From Eretmocerus hayati (Eukaryota > Arthropoda > Insecta > Hymenoptera > Aphelinidae), in the NCBI GenBank assembly GCA_029851415.1, contig CM056741.1, forward strand, positions 146,122,522 to 146,186,521: a stretch of DNA of 64,000 nt, written 5' to 3'. Shown here one piece after another: positions 38,126 to 49,500 of the stretch; the first letter of the stretch is position 1; every line of letters starts with the position of its first letter. A program made the position numbers and the translations under genes. The notes beneath the pieces are model-generated. The model was not told the origin of the DNA. It was given only the letters and a program-made list of their open reading frames with translations, and ran no database searches.

Positions 38126-38256
38126 CAGTAGGGACTCATTTTCGCAAATGACCTGGAAATTTGGGGTCCCGGAAATTCGTGTTTATATAGATCGTTGATT
38201 TGAATCGGAGGCAACAGAACTCCGTTCCTCCGTACGTTTCGTGCTATTGAGTATCC

Positions 38257-38329
38257 CGATTTTCAGGCGAAGAATCAGTTCCATGCATGTCAGTTCCATG
38301 CATGGAACTGATTCTTCGCCTGAAAATCG
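38257..38329. repeat. Perfect 33-bp inverted repeat (hairpin)
   Basis: Arms 38,257-38,289 and 38,297-38,329 are exact reverse complements separated by 7 bp. The arm starts CGATTTTCAGGCGAAG and ends CCATGCATG, which is itself partly self-complementary. Confidence 0.9.
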
Positions 38330-38459
38330 CTCGCAAAAATAAGAGTCGACATAGAAACTTCTCCTTGTAGATTTCATCTATTCCCACCATACTTCAGGGG
38401 AAAAAATTGTTCTCGCCCCAGACAAATTGACTTTTAGTAGGGTAACATGATATGCACGG

Positions 38460-38500
38460 AACTGACAAAGTTAATTACATAGTAATTAACTTTGTCAGTT
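38460..38500. repeat. Perfect 18-bp inverted repeat
   Basis: AACTGACAAAGTTAATTA at 38,460-38,477 is exactly mirrored at 38,483-38,500 across a 5-bp loop. Confidence 0.9.
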
Positions 38501-38633
38501 AGTTCATTACATGGCCAATTTTCGGCTATGAATGTTAATGCAGTGTTCGGAATTCCGATTCTGGGCCTTTGCTCACGTTGGGATTTGACTATTCAACGTG
38601 TTTCCTCAAAATTTTGTCGGCGACAAATTATAT

Positions 38634-39656
38634 GGCCGAGTCTACAAAGACGCACTCACCCTGGCGCGCGCGCTCTCGCCGCTCGCACTATATAATACCT
38701 AAACATCGCGGAATATGTACCAAAAAAATGATTCGACAATACGCCTAAGTTCCTTCACAATTCGAGTACCCAGGCCGAGTTTGTGTGATGAAAACCCGTC
38801 AGTCTATTGTTAAGAATGACCAAAAAATTCATTTGAATCGAATCGAAATCGAAATATGAGAGACGTAGATGTCGATTGATGTGCCTAATACCACCACCCC
38901 CGCAATTTCTCAGGTTATCTAACTCGCGTCCTGTTCAACAATATTCAGCATTATCTTGGGTTTACATTGATACTTATTCCAGAAGCTGTTGGATGAGTTC
39001 GAGCGCATAGAATTCTGGTTAAGAAGAAACGAGCTATTGCAAATTCACAAAAGATAACATTTGTGTTACAAGAGTCACTCCTTCGTCAATTTGGAACATG
39101 TCGGGTAACCAGAATTCCTTACGCTTGAACTTATCCTACAGCTTTTGAAATAAATATCAATGGAACCCCAAGAGAATGTTGAATATTGTTGAATACGCCG
39201 CGCCGCGAGTGAGATACCTGAGAAGCTGCAACTTCTCAGGTATCTAACCTGCGGCCTTTATTCAACCCCCATGAGGGTGGCGATATTAGGCACATCGATC
39301 GACATCCACCTCATTTTTCGATCTCAATTCGATGCAAATGAGTTTTTTGGTCATTCTTAGCAATAGACTGACAGTTTTCCCTCTTTCGAACTTAGGCTGG
39401 AATTCATAGTCGTTAATCCGAGATCAGGATCGGCGGATTAGGAGCGCTGCGATCGCTGTTCCCAGATGTAAAATGGCTCGCCATGGCGATCGCAGCGCCC
39501 TAAATCCGCTGACTCTAATCTCGAATTAACGACTATGAATTCCAGCCTCAGCCTATGGGTACTTGAATTGCGAGAGAACGCTGTAAGGTCATAGCTATTC
39601 CGCGGTGCCTAGGTAAAGAGTGCGAGTGGCGAGAGCGCGTCTATGTAGACTCAGCC
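38634..39656. mobile_element. GGCCGAGTC fold-back family, copy 1
   Basis: The left end GGCCGAGTCTACAAAGAC and the right end (complement of GGCTGAGTCTACATAGAC) are inverted, each followed by GCGCGCGC/CTCGCCGCTCGCAC sequence. Internal halves are inverted (for example ACATTTGTGTTACAAGAGTC around the centre near 39,070, and AACAATATTCA blocks). A second copy lies at 59,309-60,153. This copy is interrupted by a nested AGGCTGG MITE at 39,394-39,548. No target duplication is visible here. Confidence 0.8.
39394..39548. mobile_element. AGGCTGG MITE, copy 3 (155 bp)
   Basis: AGGCTGGAATTCATAGTCG and its exact complement CGACTATGAATTCCAGCCT bound a near-palindrome containing CGCCATGGCGATCGCAGCGC. It sits within the right half of fold-back copy 1. 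The ends are better conserved than in the two copies inside the giant palindrome. Confidence 0.85.
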
Positions 39657-39780
39657 TAAGCGACGTAGAATGAATTTTGGATACGCTGTGAGCATTTGAA
39701 AAAAGTCTCATTTTTAGTGAAAATCCCGTGAAAAGATTGAGGCACATGGCTTGGGGACTAAACTACGAGTTCTGGGCATA

Positions 39781-40664
39781 CAGTACCCGTCGAAATTAAT
39801 GGAACACGCATACCTTCACTAAAACAGCGATTTCTCGGACGTCCTTGGGTCTACGGCAATTTTACAAGAAGCATTCGAAAGATGATAAAAAATCTATCAA
39901 TTCATGGCTTCCAAAAACTTTTGCGACCCAAAACTCATGTTTTTGATTGGCTCCGAGAAGTGGAAAATTTTTCATTTCAGTCAATCATTGATCATTTATC
40001 GGGAAATTACGATAGCATTAAAATTCTTGCGGGATCTTGTAGCTCTTTCCAAGACCTTCAAAATCCTTTTTCTATACATTAGTCTACGGTTTTTTGCACC
40101 CGAGTTACGAGCGATCGAGTGAGAGCAAATTCACATGTGTTGAGGGTAGCGGAGATACAAAAAAAATACGCAATCCACGATTTCGACGTAAAATCTTCTA
40201 AAAATCATAAAACATGAATCAGTTATGTTTTAGAAAGCACTCGAAACGACCTCAGACAGCTTGAAGAAGAAAAAGCTTATACCTCTAGATCACCAGTACC
40301 CTCGACCCGCACCAACTTCTCTTTGCCAGATCACTTGTAACTCGGGTGAAAAAACCCGTAGAATAATGTATAAGAAATGATTTTGAAGGTTTTAAAAAGA
40401 GCTACAAGATCCCACAAGGATTTTTTCGCTATCACGATTTCCCAATGAATGGTCGATGATTGACTGAGATGGAAAATTTTTCGTTTTTCGGAGCCAATTA
40501 AAACCATGAATTTTGCGGCAAAAAATATTTTAAAGGACATGAATTGATAGATTTTTTTCTCATCATTCAAATGCTTTTTGAAAAATTGCCGTAGATCCAA
40601 GGGCGTCGGAGCAGTCACTGTTTTAGTGAAGGTATGCGTGTTCCATTAATTTCGACGGGCACTG
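39781..40664. mobile_element. 884-bp fold-back with TA target duplication (Tc1/mariner-like)
   Basis: Inverted ends CAGTACCCGTCGAAATTA (left) and the complement of CAGTGCCCGTCGAAATTA (right) are flanked by TA at 39,779-39,780 and 40,665-40,666. Arms of about 400 bp pair around a centre near 40,220. Mirrored frames give related peptides (MVLIGSEKRKIFHLSQS against MFLIGSEKWKIFHFSQS), so the halves are similar but diverged. CAGT ends plus TA fit a Tc1/mariner-type non-autonomous element. Confidence 0.85.
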
Positions 40665-43600
40665 TAATACCTATGAAAAAGGGTTGGTTTAACATTTTAC
40701 TTCAAGGAAAATTTTTGAGCATACTCTTAGCGACTCTTACTCCGACGCTAGTGTTGGAGGTAAACGTACGTCGATCTCCAAATGTAACAATGCACGGAAC
40801 TGGCATTTCGACCCTTAATCTTTATAAATGAAAAAAAGGAGTGAACGGATCGATCTGGAAATTTATTCCCAAATGTATTTCAATAGAATACAGGTAGGAA
40901 AATTTGAATGGAGTGATTAGGAGCTCGCTCGTCGGAATGCAAGGTCGTAACAGTTCCGGGTAAGTTATCGCGACAATACATATATGATTGGATTCAACAC
41001 TAAGTTGCAAGTAAGAATGAACGAAAATTGATAGAAAAAACAATTAGGATAACGATAATTTAGCAGCTTCAATGATGATGAATTTAAGAATGGTCTTGAA
41101 ATGCAAATCCGATGGTAAAATGTTATCAGTTTGTAATCCAACTCTACTATATTAATCAATGTTACTCACATTAGGCATAATATAATCGGACATGAACTAC
41201 ATTATAGAAACTGTTTGAATTTTTAACCAATGAATTCGACAAGTCACTCGAAAATTCAATCAATATGGTTTTTGTTTTGCCTTTCAGGCAGGGCCGACCC
41301 AAGTTCGCGGGTCACCTTGTAGTCCTAGTTCGCCCATGATCGTAATACCTTCATCAGAAAATTCTTCCATACACAGATAGCCAATCGTTCAATAATTAGA
41401 TGGAATACTGTCCAGATAACTCTCAAGTAAAGAATGACTCGAGCATGGAAGTACAACCAGTGTATAGTTGAATGAATGGCTCGATGAATGGAGCTGAGAT
41501 ACTTACTTTCAAAAAGTGCTTATTTTTTCATTGCTGTAGTTCACGTAAGTTATGTGATAATCGACTTTTACCAATGGTAAAATTGTATGTCTTCGACAGA
41601 CTTTCAAAATGCTCTATTGAGAAAATCGATAACCATCCATCTAGTAAGAGCTAGAACCATTTTGAAAAAGACCCAAAAAAGCATTTTGAGAGTCGCTAAA
41701 ATATGGTCTCAGTTAATAGCCCCAGATTCAAAGAGCCCAGAAGTCGGTGGCTTCAACTTTCGGTTACGGGTGAGTTTTGCTCTCTCGAAGAGAAAGTGTT
41801 GTATCGGTGCGGAAATTTTGACATAAAAACTTTTCGAATTTCTCATTTTTGACCCTTAATTCCATCACCACTTAGATGAAAGTTAATCCATCTTATTATG
41901 TTATCGCCGAGACCTACAAAATGGCACCTCTATTTGAATTTCTTTTGCAGAGCACAACGGTTCCTGTAAATTATCACAAAGTATGCCTTGTGCAATGTAT
42001 GTCTGCATGTACGAGTTCCTGTATGTTGTCTTCTCATTGTCCGCGATCTTATCTAAATCCTCCGACAGATCTTCACGATATTCACGAAACTTCGAGGGTT
42101 CGTTCTGATTTGACCGGTGACAGTCCCATCCCATTTGCAGGTCGGAACTCTCAATTCTTCCACATCCAATACATATCTTGCATTTTTTTGACCCATTCAA
42201 GTAAAGGCTGCGCATTTTAGAGCAAATTCAATTAAAAATTGTGCAGTTTGATAGAAAATTCTGAGAAATTGTCCCATCTTATGCAAATTGTTCCAAAGTC
42301 AAGCGACTTCAGAACAACTTCCAGTGGAAGCGCGGCTAAATGAGGTCATAACGACACAGATCTCATTATAGGCGAGTCTAAACTTTCATTCATCTGATGG
42401 ACCAACTGCTCAGAAGCATCTCATCATTCAAATGGAGTCTGACACCTTGAGTTTCAGAAAAAACCGTCCTAATATAGACAGCTGCCTAATGTACAGAGGG
42501 CATATTTAATATGTAAACCATACTTTTGGTCTCATATTCGAGTGCTCAATTTAGACAGGTTTCGCACAGTTGCCCAAAATATAGATGGCCCAATTTAGCA
42601 AGTTTTACTGTAGTTTTATTAAAAGTGGATGGGTAAAAGTGAAGGACAAAGAAAGTCCGCGTTTATTGCGAAGATCAAATAAGAAATTACTTTATTTCAC
42701 AGGTATTGGAGAATAAGATTAAATCATTATTTGCGATAAATTACACTTATCTGAGGAGAATGGAAATCAGTCCTACATACGTATTACATCTAGTTTTTTT
42801 CGCCACTCTTCATTTTCGAGTCACGAATTTTAAATGTATTCCATTGATTTGATTATTCTAACTCTAGATAATTCTCAAATGACGTTTCCACCTTTCATTC
42901 TTCCATCGATTCGCTTCAAGATTGATTACTCAATTCACGACGACGACAACTGCGTTACACACCAAACGTCTTACAAATATACCAGACATCACATATGTCA
43001 CCAATTGATTACAAAATTTTCTTTAAATGTGTCTATCATCGGGAAACTAATGAGAGGAAACATCAACCATGATTGTAATAGAATTTTAAAATCATGCCCA
43101 TGCCCTTTCGATTGAAAGAAAAAAATCAAGTGACTCAATCTTACTTTTTTCATTATTTTGAATTATTTGAGGCACGCAACATCAGGTAAGTCTATATTAT
43201 ATCTGCATTTCACTTGAACATAGAATCCATTAATAATTTCCACCAGAATATCCGAAATATCGAAAATTCTTATCTCAGAAGCTTAGTTCAGGATTTTGAA
43301 AAGGAAAATTCTTTCTACGAGTTCTTAAAAAGGATACTACACTACTTCCATAATTCCAGGAATTAACATTTTTTTCAATCATTTCAAAATCAGTTCGGCA
43401 GTAAATTGATTCGAACTAGAGCATCGAAAAAGTCATCCTGTAACTTTTAGAATTTCATCGAATCAATTTTGGATTAAAGAACTAAATATGATCCGCTTAA
43501 AAAATGTCGAAACAGCAAAAAAGTTGAATCTTGGAGAATGAAAGGTTTTTTGATATTTTACATTCGATGTTTCAGGAGTTTTATTTTGATTTAACCGAAT

Positions 43601-46556
43601 GGTGTAACGCACAGGAACATATAAATGTAATGAAATGTCTCAAAAATCCAACGTAAGTATTATCATTCGACGAATTTAATGGATTACTTAATTTGAATCT
43701 TCTTGCACGCCAACTCAAGTGTTGTTAAGTGAACCATCCGAAATAGGTAATTACAAGGAAATAGAAGCTACGGGAGAAAAGAGATTAAGAAAAGAGTAGT
43801 TGGTCGTGAATTCGCAAGGCAAATATGAATCATTCATACTAGCGAAGAGAGATTAGAATTTTTAATATTCTTCCGAGGACTTCAAAATATTTACAACAAT
43901 GTGGTGTATGCTTCGATTGCATACATGTAGAAACTCTGATGTCCTTTACAATTTTAATAAAAAGTTTATGAAGACTCTTTAACCACCATCCCGAGTCTCC
44001 AAGTAGTACAAAGCAGAGATATTTACCATTCTTGAAATGAATAAGTACACGAGTTTATTGAAATTGAAGATAATCGAACCTCTCATCCACGGAAAATGAA
44101 CCACTTCGGGAAATATTATCGGTATTAAATTTGTTAAAAGATCGTCAAAGTTTCGTACAAGAAGTGGTGCAAAAGGTATTTTTCAAATAGTGATATAATC
44201 AACATCTCAACTTTTTACATCTATACACTCGCCTCAGCCCATTACAGTTTGAGTTCAATTGTTAACCTGACTCGGCATCGAATACAATTTTTGAGGAACA
44301 TTGAGTTCAATCCGATTATCTTCAAAGATATCCAATGCTGAGCCTTGATAACCAAAAGACAAACACGAGCACTGTTTATAAAACAAATCTTTGGCATTAG
44401 AGCCATAATATTCACACACTTATTGGATTCTCCCGCTATTGTTATAGTGTACACTTAAGACTTTTTCTTTTACAATTTTTTTGCAACTGCGATTTGCCAA
44501 TATCTTCAATACACCTCAATTCAATCCACCTCATTCTGCCAAAAGTGTCTCGCTTCACTACAACAATTTCACTCTCAATCATTCGCTCGATTTGACCAAA
44601 CGAAATTTTATGTTAAATTATGTAAAAAATGGGTGTGTTTGAGATGTAGATGAATGTAAGTTTCATAAGCCCGGAAAAATGTAATCACCTTTAGGTTGCA
44701 AAGATAGAGACTCTGATAGATATTCATGTGCTTCGAGCCATTTGCGACACATTTTTTTCATGGGTATGTGTGATGCATTGTTGGTCTCAAACATTATGAA
44801 TCGATCGATGGAAAGATGAAAAAAGAGTGTATCATTGTTGAAAAAAAAAAAAAAAAAAAATCTTCCCTCTGTTGGGGTACAAAATTTTCTGTAGCACAGC
44901 AACCGATGATATTATTCTTCTTTTCGATATCCTCGAAAATTTTGTTACAATATTTACAGAGCACACTGCATCATTTCTGCTCACACGTTATCGTAATGAG
45001 CTATACTCATCTTTACATTTTATATTATTCTCATAAATCTCAAATAACTTGAACCTTACAGTCAGTACACAGTTAAGGTGTGACGGAAACTGTATCTTTG
45101 CGCCCGTACAATTACGTATATTTACTTTATATACTATATACACGAAAAATGTGTGAAAGTGGCATTCCTGCATTCGACTTGTATTTGTTTCAATAGAGAT
45201 TCTATATATTAAACTTTATAAATTTAGCAGACTCCTGTATATTCTTTGGCGTATTTTATATTTTTAGATAGTTAATTTTTCTTGCAGTTTACTTCACTTA
45301 TTCACTTCGAATAAACTTTGCCAACAAAACAGTCGGCTGTACACCGTAATGCGGAAATAACCCCCATAGCTCACATCTTTACGTCCTCTTTTTTAAATCC
45401 TAGCAAGCCAATCCTCTCTTTACTCTCACTTTCTTACATCCCCTCAATTTCTCCATCGGTAGCTACTGAAGAATATTCAAAAATCGGATAAGCTGAGATT
45501 AAATCGTTAGATCTAATAATTTGAAATTGATCACTACATGATCACGATTCGTAACGCGTGTCGTAGAAATTATACGACATGTGATGAAATCTATGTATCA
45601 CTTAATTATTTTGGCCCACAAGATAACACATTTTGAAAACAGAGGCCCCAGGGCCCTTATATCAATTTTAAAAATTCCATTTGCAATTGCAACGCGTTCC
45701 CTGCTGTAAAGAAGCCTCGAAGCAGTTTACGTGATCGATATTATGCAGCATCCCTGAGCCAGGTATGGTGCGGTGATACTACAAAGTCAAACAATATTTA
45801 CAATAGCGTTTGCACGACGACGGCGCAGGCTGATTTCTTCTCGTACATATGGATTAGACGAACATATCGTTGGTCTCATTGATTCGGACGGTTGAATGTG
45901 CAGGTGAGCTTTTTTCACGTGCCGTCAACAGTCACAAAAATGATGAATTTCATCGACAAATTTGTGCTCAAGTGTACGGTTGAATGGATGAATTATCTGC
46001 CGAGGCATGCTTGAGTTAGACGAATAGTCATTGAAATTTCAACAAGCTGGTTGTTTTTTTTTTTCTTCTTCAAAGAGTTCTTCTGCATTGTGTGTTTTTG
46101 CGTGCAATACAATCTTTGTTTGAGTGAGATCATGACGATGCTATTGAGCTGTATTTATGAAAATTTGGCTATGAACATGTTCGTTTTCATTAATCATGTT
46201 CATTTTCTCGTAAAGCGAGTAAAAGTGATGCAAAGATGGAAAAAATGTCAAAGAGATGCAATAGAGGAAGAGCGAGAGCGAAAGAGAGGACGACGAGCTG
46301 AATGGCCCGGACGTTGTGATGGGGGCTCGGTGACTGTGATGTTCAAAAGAGTGTGTATGTACCGGGGTAAGGTGTCTCGCATAAATCGGTGTATCAATTA
46401 TGTATACATATGTGATCAGATGGATTTTGGGAGTGTCGTATGGGGAAGTGTGCACAGACGCATACGGACAAAGACAAGAAAAAAAAAACGCTAAAGGGCC
46501 GTGGTGCGCAGCTGGGGACAGCGCTGCTGCAGCGAGAGGCCCCGGGGCCCCGGCTC
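40665..46556. other. Gene-free stretch and calcium-channel beta 3' region
   Basis: The 3' UTR of the minus-strand calcium-channel gene must extend leftward from 46,556, but I cannot place its end. Open frames (for example 41,876-42,220 and 42,834-43,115 on plus) are short and unrecognised. An A-run of about 20 lies near 44,840-44,861. A purine-rich simple stretch at about 46,255-46,300 creates a 147-codon frame on plus that I do not consider coding. The sequence CAGGGCCGACCC near 41,290 looks like a single transposon end without a partner. Confidence 0.4.
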
Positions 46557-49500
46557 CTAAATAGCGTTTAGAGCGCGAGAGTCTTGTTGTTGTTGTTGCT
46601 GTTGTTGTTGCTGCTGCTGATGTTGACGATTCCTTCGAATGCTTCCGTAGTCACCTGGACCACCTCCACCGCCTGCTCGACCGTCATCCGCGTATGAGCC
46701 GTCCTCTTCGTCCCGATCGGCGAGATACTGATCGGCTCGATCGGTCCTTTCCAAACGCGAGCGCCTCGAACTGCCGCCGCTACCGGGCATTCCTATTTTG
46801 ATGTAAACGTAAATTTATCAACTTGGATTCATTCAAAGTCATGAGATTTTGCGCATTATTTTGGAAAACCGCCTTCGTAAAATGAAGAAACAATTAGTCA
46901 CCAGAGGTTGCAGATATTTATGTCTCAATCTTGGGAAACATGTGTCAAACTTGATGGAATCAAATGTTTTGAAGTATATTTGAAAGGTGATAGAGCAGCC
47001 GTCTGTTATTATTTTTCAAAAATCTTTCTTGTGGGAATTCCATGGTCATTGCATGCATTGCACAGTGAAAATTTTTTCATTTCGAGCAGTTATCTAGAAT
47101 TTCTGTTATGCATGATATCGTCAAACTTCTAATAGGATCTCGTGGACTTTTTCAACTCTTCGAAATAATATTTTTCGTTGTTTTACTTGAATTATTTTTT
47201 AACTCGAGTCACGAGCTGTAGAGGACGAAAAGTTCGTAGCTCGAGTCATTTATATAAAAATTGAAGCTCTTCAATCTTAATTGAACTAATGTGAAGTGAA
47301 TGGGACTATCAAAAAAACGGTGTCATGTAGTTTCTATCCTGAGGAAAACACAGCAGTTCGTATTGGAGAAATTATAAACCATATAGAATACATCTCAGAA
47401 CAAACTTTCACCAAAATCCAAATACACTGTAAAAAATTTTTATGTGAAATTACAAGTCTCAGAGAGGGTAATAGTTGGATACCGCGCTGGGACGTGTAAA
47501 TTTACAAGCGGCTTGTAAATTTCATTTACCGGCTGACGGTAAATTTCAGACCTGAAGAATTCTTGTTCAATTGAATCGTACGGGCTACTCAGGGGGTTTT
47601 TCTAATGAAATGGAGTCTTGGAATGAAGCATTTTAATCCACGATAATTTTGGAAAGGATAAAAAACCCGTGCGAGTCGAAAACTCATCGCTCGAGACATA
47701 AACACTCGACCGCGGAGGAGCTTTTTAGGTTAGTTGTGCGTGGGCCCAGCAGACCAAACTTAGATCCGCGCATGCTCGGTTGAGCTGAATTTTACAAGCC
47801 TGAGCGAGGGAATATTACAGAAAATTTTACCAGTCTGAGACTGGTATCCAACTATTACCCCCTCTGAGACTAGTAAATTTACAAGCGTTTGTAAAGTTAC
47901 AAGAAATGGGATGAAACTCACAACTCCCAGAGTTGTATTTTTACCAAGCTAGATGGTGAATTTCATTCAACATTTTTTACAGTGTAGTCACGAAATTCAC
48001 CGAATATCACTGTGTCACTTACTTCTTAGTGAAACCAAAGCATGTATAGCCCCCTACCTCTTCATCTTTGAAGTGTACAAAAAAATTGACTGTTCCATAG
48101 CTCATGATACAGCTAAAAAAAGTCATAGGAATATTCTTTTAAAATGAGCACAAAAGCCTTAAAAATGTCAGATCTTTTGAAATTTTTTAAGAGTGCCGTG
48201 ACTTTTCAGAGGATTATGACCGTGAAACCCCATGTGATAAATCGTGTGACTTACTGATGACCGTCACTCATATTTTGTTTTCACAGTTTTGAAGACACAT
48301 CAAAGTTTTGAAGTTATTGAACTCAAAGAAACAACAAACTTGAACTGATTTTTCATACGGTATGAGACAGAGTTTGAATAGGTTGTCACGCGAAAGATGG
48401 ATTCTTCAGACACGTGGGACGCTGATCAGTATCTCAAAGTATTCGTAAGATCTCGCGAATTCGAGGGTTACTTGATATTTGGTCTGTAATAAACGGCCCT
48501 TCAAATTCGCAATTGACTTTTTGTCTAAAAAAACTTGTGTAGATTAGACCAAGAATTTATTTTGAATGACTCTTGGAAATATTTCCTCGGGACCAGCTCG
48601 TTGTATCAAACACTGTCTCTGTCAACCACCAAAATAATGCGCAAAATCAACCATGATAATGTAAATTTTATTAGTAAAAACCCCTAATAAGCTATCCCTA
48701 GTTCTATCTTCTGAAACTAGATCACATCACACCACCATATCTAAGTCTTCAATTAGCAGTTGAAAATCACACCCCTTTCTCAATTACTTATTAAATATCA
48801 ATTCCAATCAAATCGAAAGGTGTATTAAAATGCTTGTCATAGATAGCGAGAAATACTAATAGCGTGCAAGGAGTGTGAGAACAAAATTTTATACCTGAAA
48901 CTAAAACATCGGTATTCTGGTCTGGGACAAAATTATCCATGTTAAGAATTACTCACCAAAAACAGTTAATTTGAGTGTATAGAAAACGATGACACACCAT
49001 CGGTTGTTGGTTCATCATTACATTAGTCAAGCAAAGCAACAAAAAGATCAAGCAAGCATGCATCTATTACAGACTTTGAAGATTGAGGAAAGCTTTCATG
49101 AAGACTGAAAATGACTACAAATCCTTAGGAAAGTATCAGATCTTCGGAACGTAGATTCAGAGTTGAAATATACCTCGAAATATACGGTATTCAATAGACC
49201 ACAATATAAATCTAAGTGAAAAATTTTCGAAAAAAATCTTGATGCTGAAGTGTTAGAATAGAATTCTGAACATTTACGGTACAGGAAAAAACATTTATTG
49301 CTTCTCAGGTATTGGAAAATCTCATGAATGTGTTATCCAGAATCACTGCTCCGAACTCTTGTCACTCTACACAAAACGGCGCTGATTCGGACAATCGAGA
49401 CTAAACCTAAATTGACGCTTCAATTTCAAGTAGGTAGTTTTCGTTTTTGAAATTGGAAAATTGGATCCATACCGTAGTTATCCACGTAAGAATCCATTCT

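Larger units (their letters stand above)
20642..38133. mobile_element. Giant palindromic fold-back element, about 17.5 kb
   Basis: The left arm (20,642 to about 29,453) is repeated in inverted order as the right arm (about 29,563-38,133) around a spacer of about 109 bp. The ends are inverted copies beginning CCCTACTGAAAAAAATGAG, and similarity stops there on both sides; the flanking DNA is unrelated. Open frames at mirrored positions encode near-identical short peptides with single substitutions, so the arms are very similar but not identical. Outer parts of each arm carry 12-bp minisatellites and approximately 505-bp tandem units; inner parts carry nested MITEs present in both arms. No transposase, integrase or polymerase frame is visible. 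Long inverted repeats with internal tandem arrays resemble the FB/Galileo fold-back architecture, but the family is not assigned. I see no convincing target-site duplication. Confidence 0.85.
29563..38133 (-). repeat. Right arm of the giant palindrome
   Basis: This is the inverted copy of the left arm. It has five approximately 506-bp tandem units (about 35,400-37,600) against four on the left, and lacks the hAT-like insertion. The target CGCAAGAG is present once at 37,831-37,838. Near its inner end (about 29,680-29,720) it carries about 20 extra bases compared with the left arm. Confidence 0.85.

Noticed and set aside
20642..38133. The palindrome as an assembly or read fold-back artefact
   Set aside because: The arms differ by point changes, by a tandem-unit count of four against five, and by a 639-bp insertion with a clean 8-bp target duplication, and both outer limits fall at matching element tips. 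A one-molecule artefact would be near identical. Mis-joined alleles are not fully excluded.
20642..38133. A virus-derived segment (polydnavirus-like) or Polinton/Maverick
   Set aside because: No capsid, polymerase, integrase, protease or ATPase frame is recognisable in either strand, and the ends do not look like Maverick ends. Nothing supports a viral origin.
41280..41340. CAGGGCCGACCCAAG as a hAT transposon end
   Set aside because: Only one end was seen, with no inverted partner or target duplication nearby.
46051..46494. 147-codon frame on the plus strand
   Set aside because: It is built partly on a T-run and a purine-rich simple stretch, has no family resemblance, and lies in the 3' region of the minus-strand calcium-channel gene.
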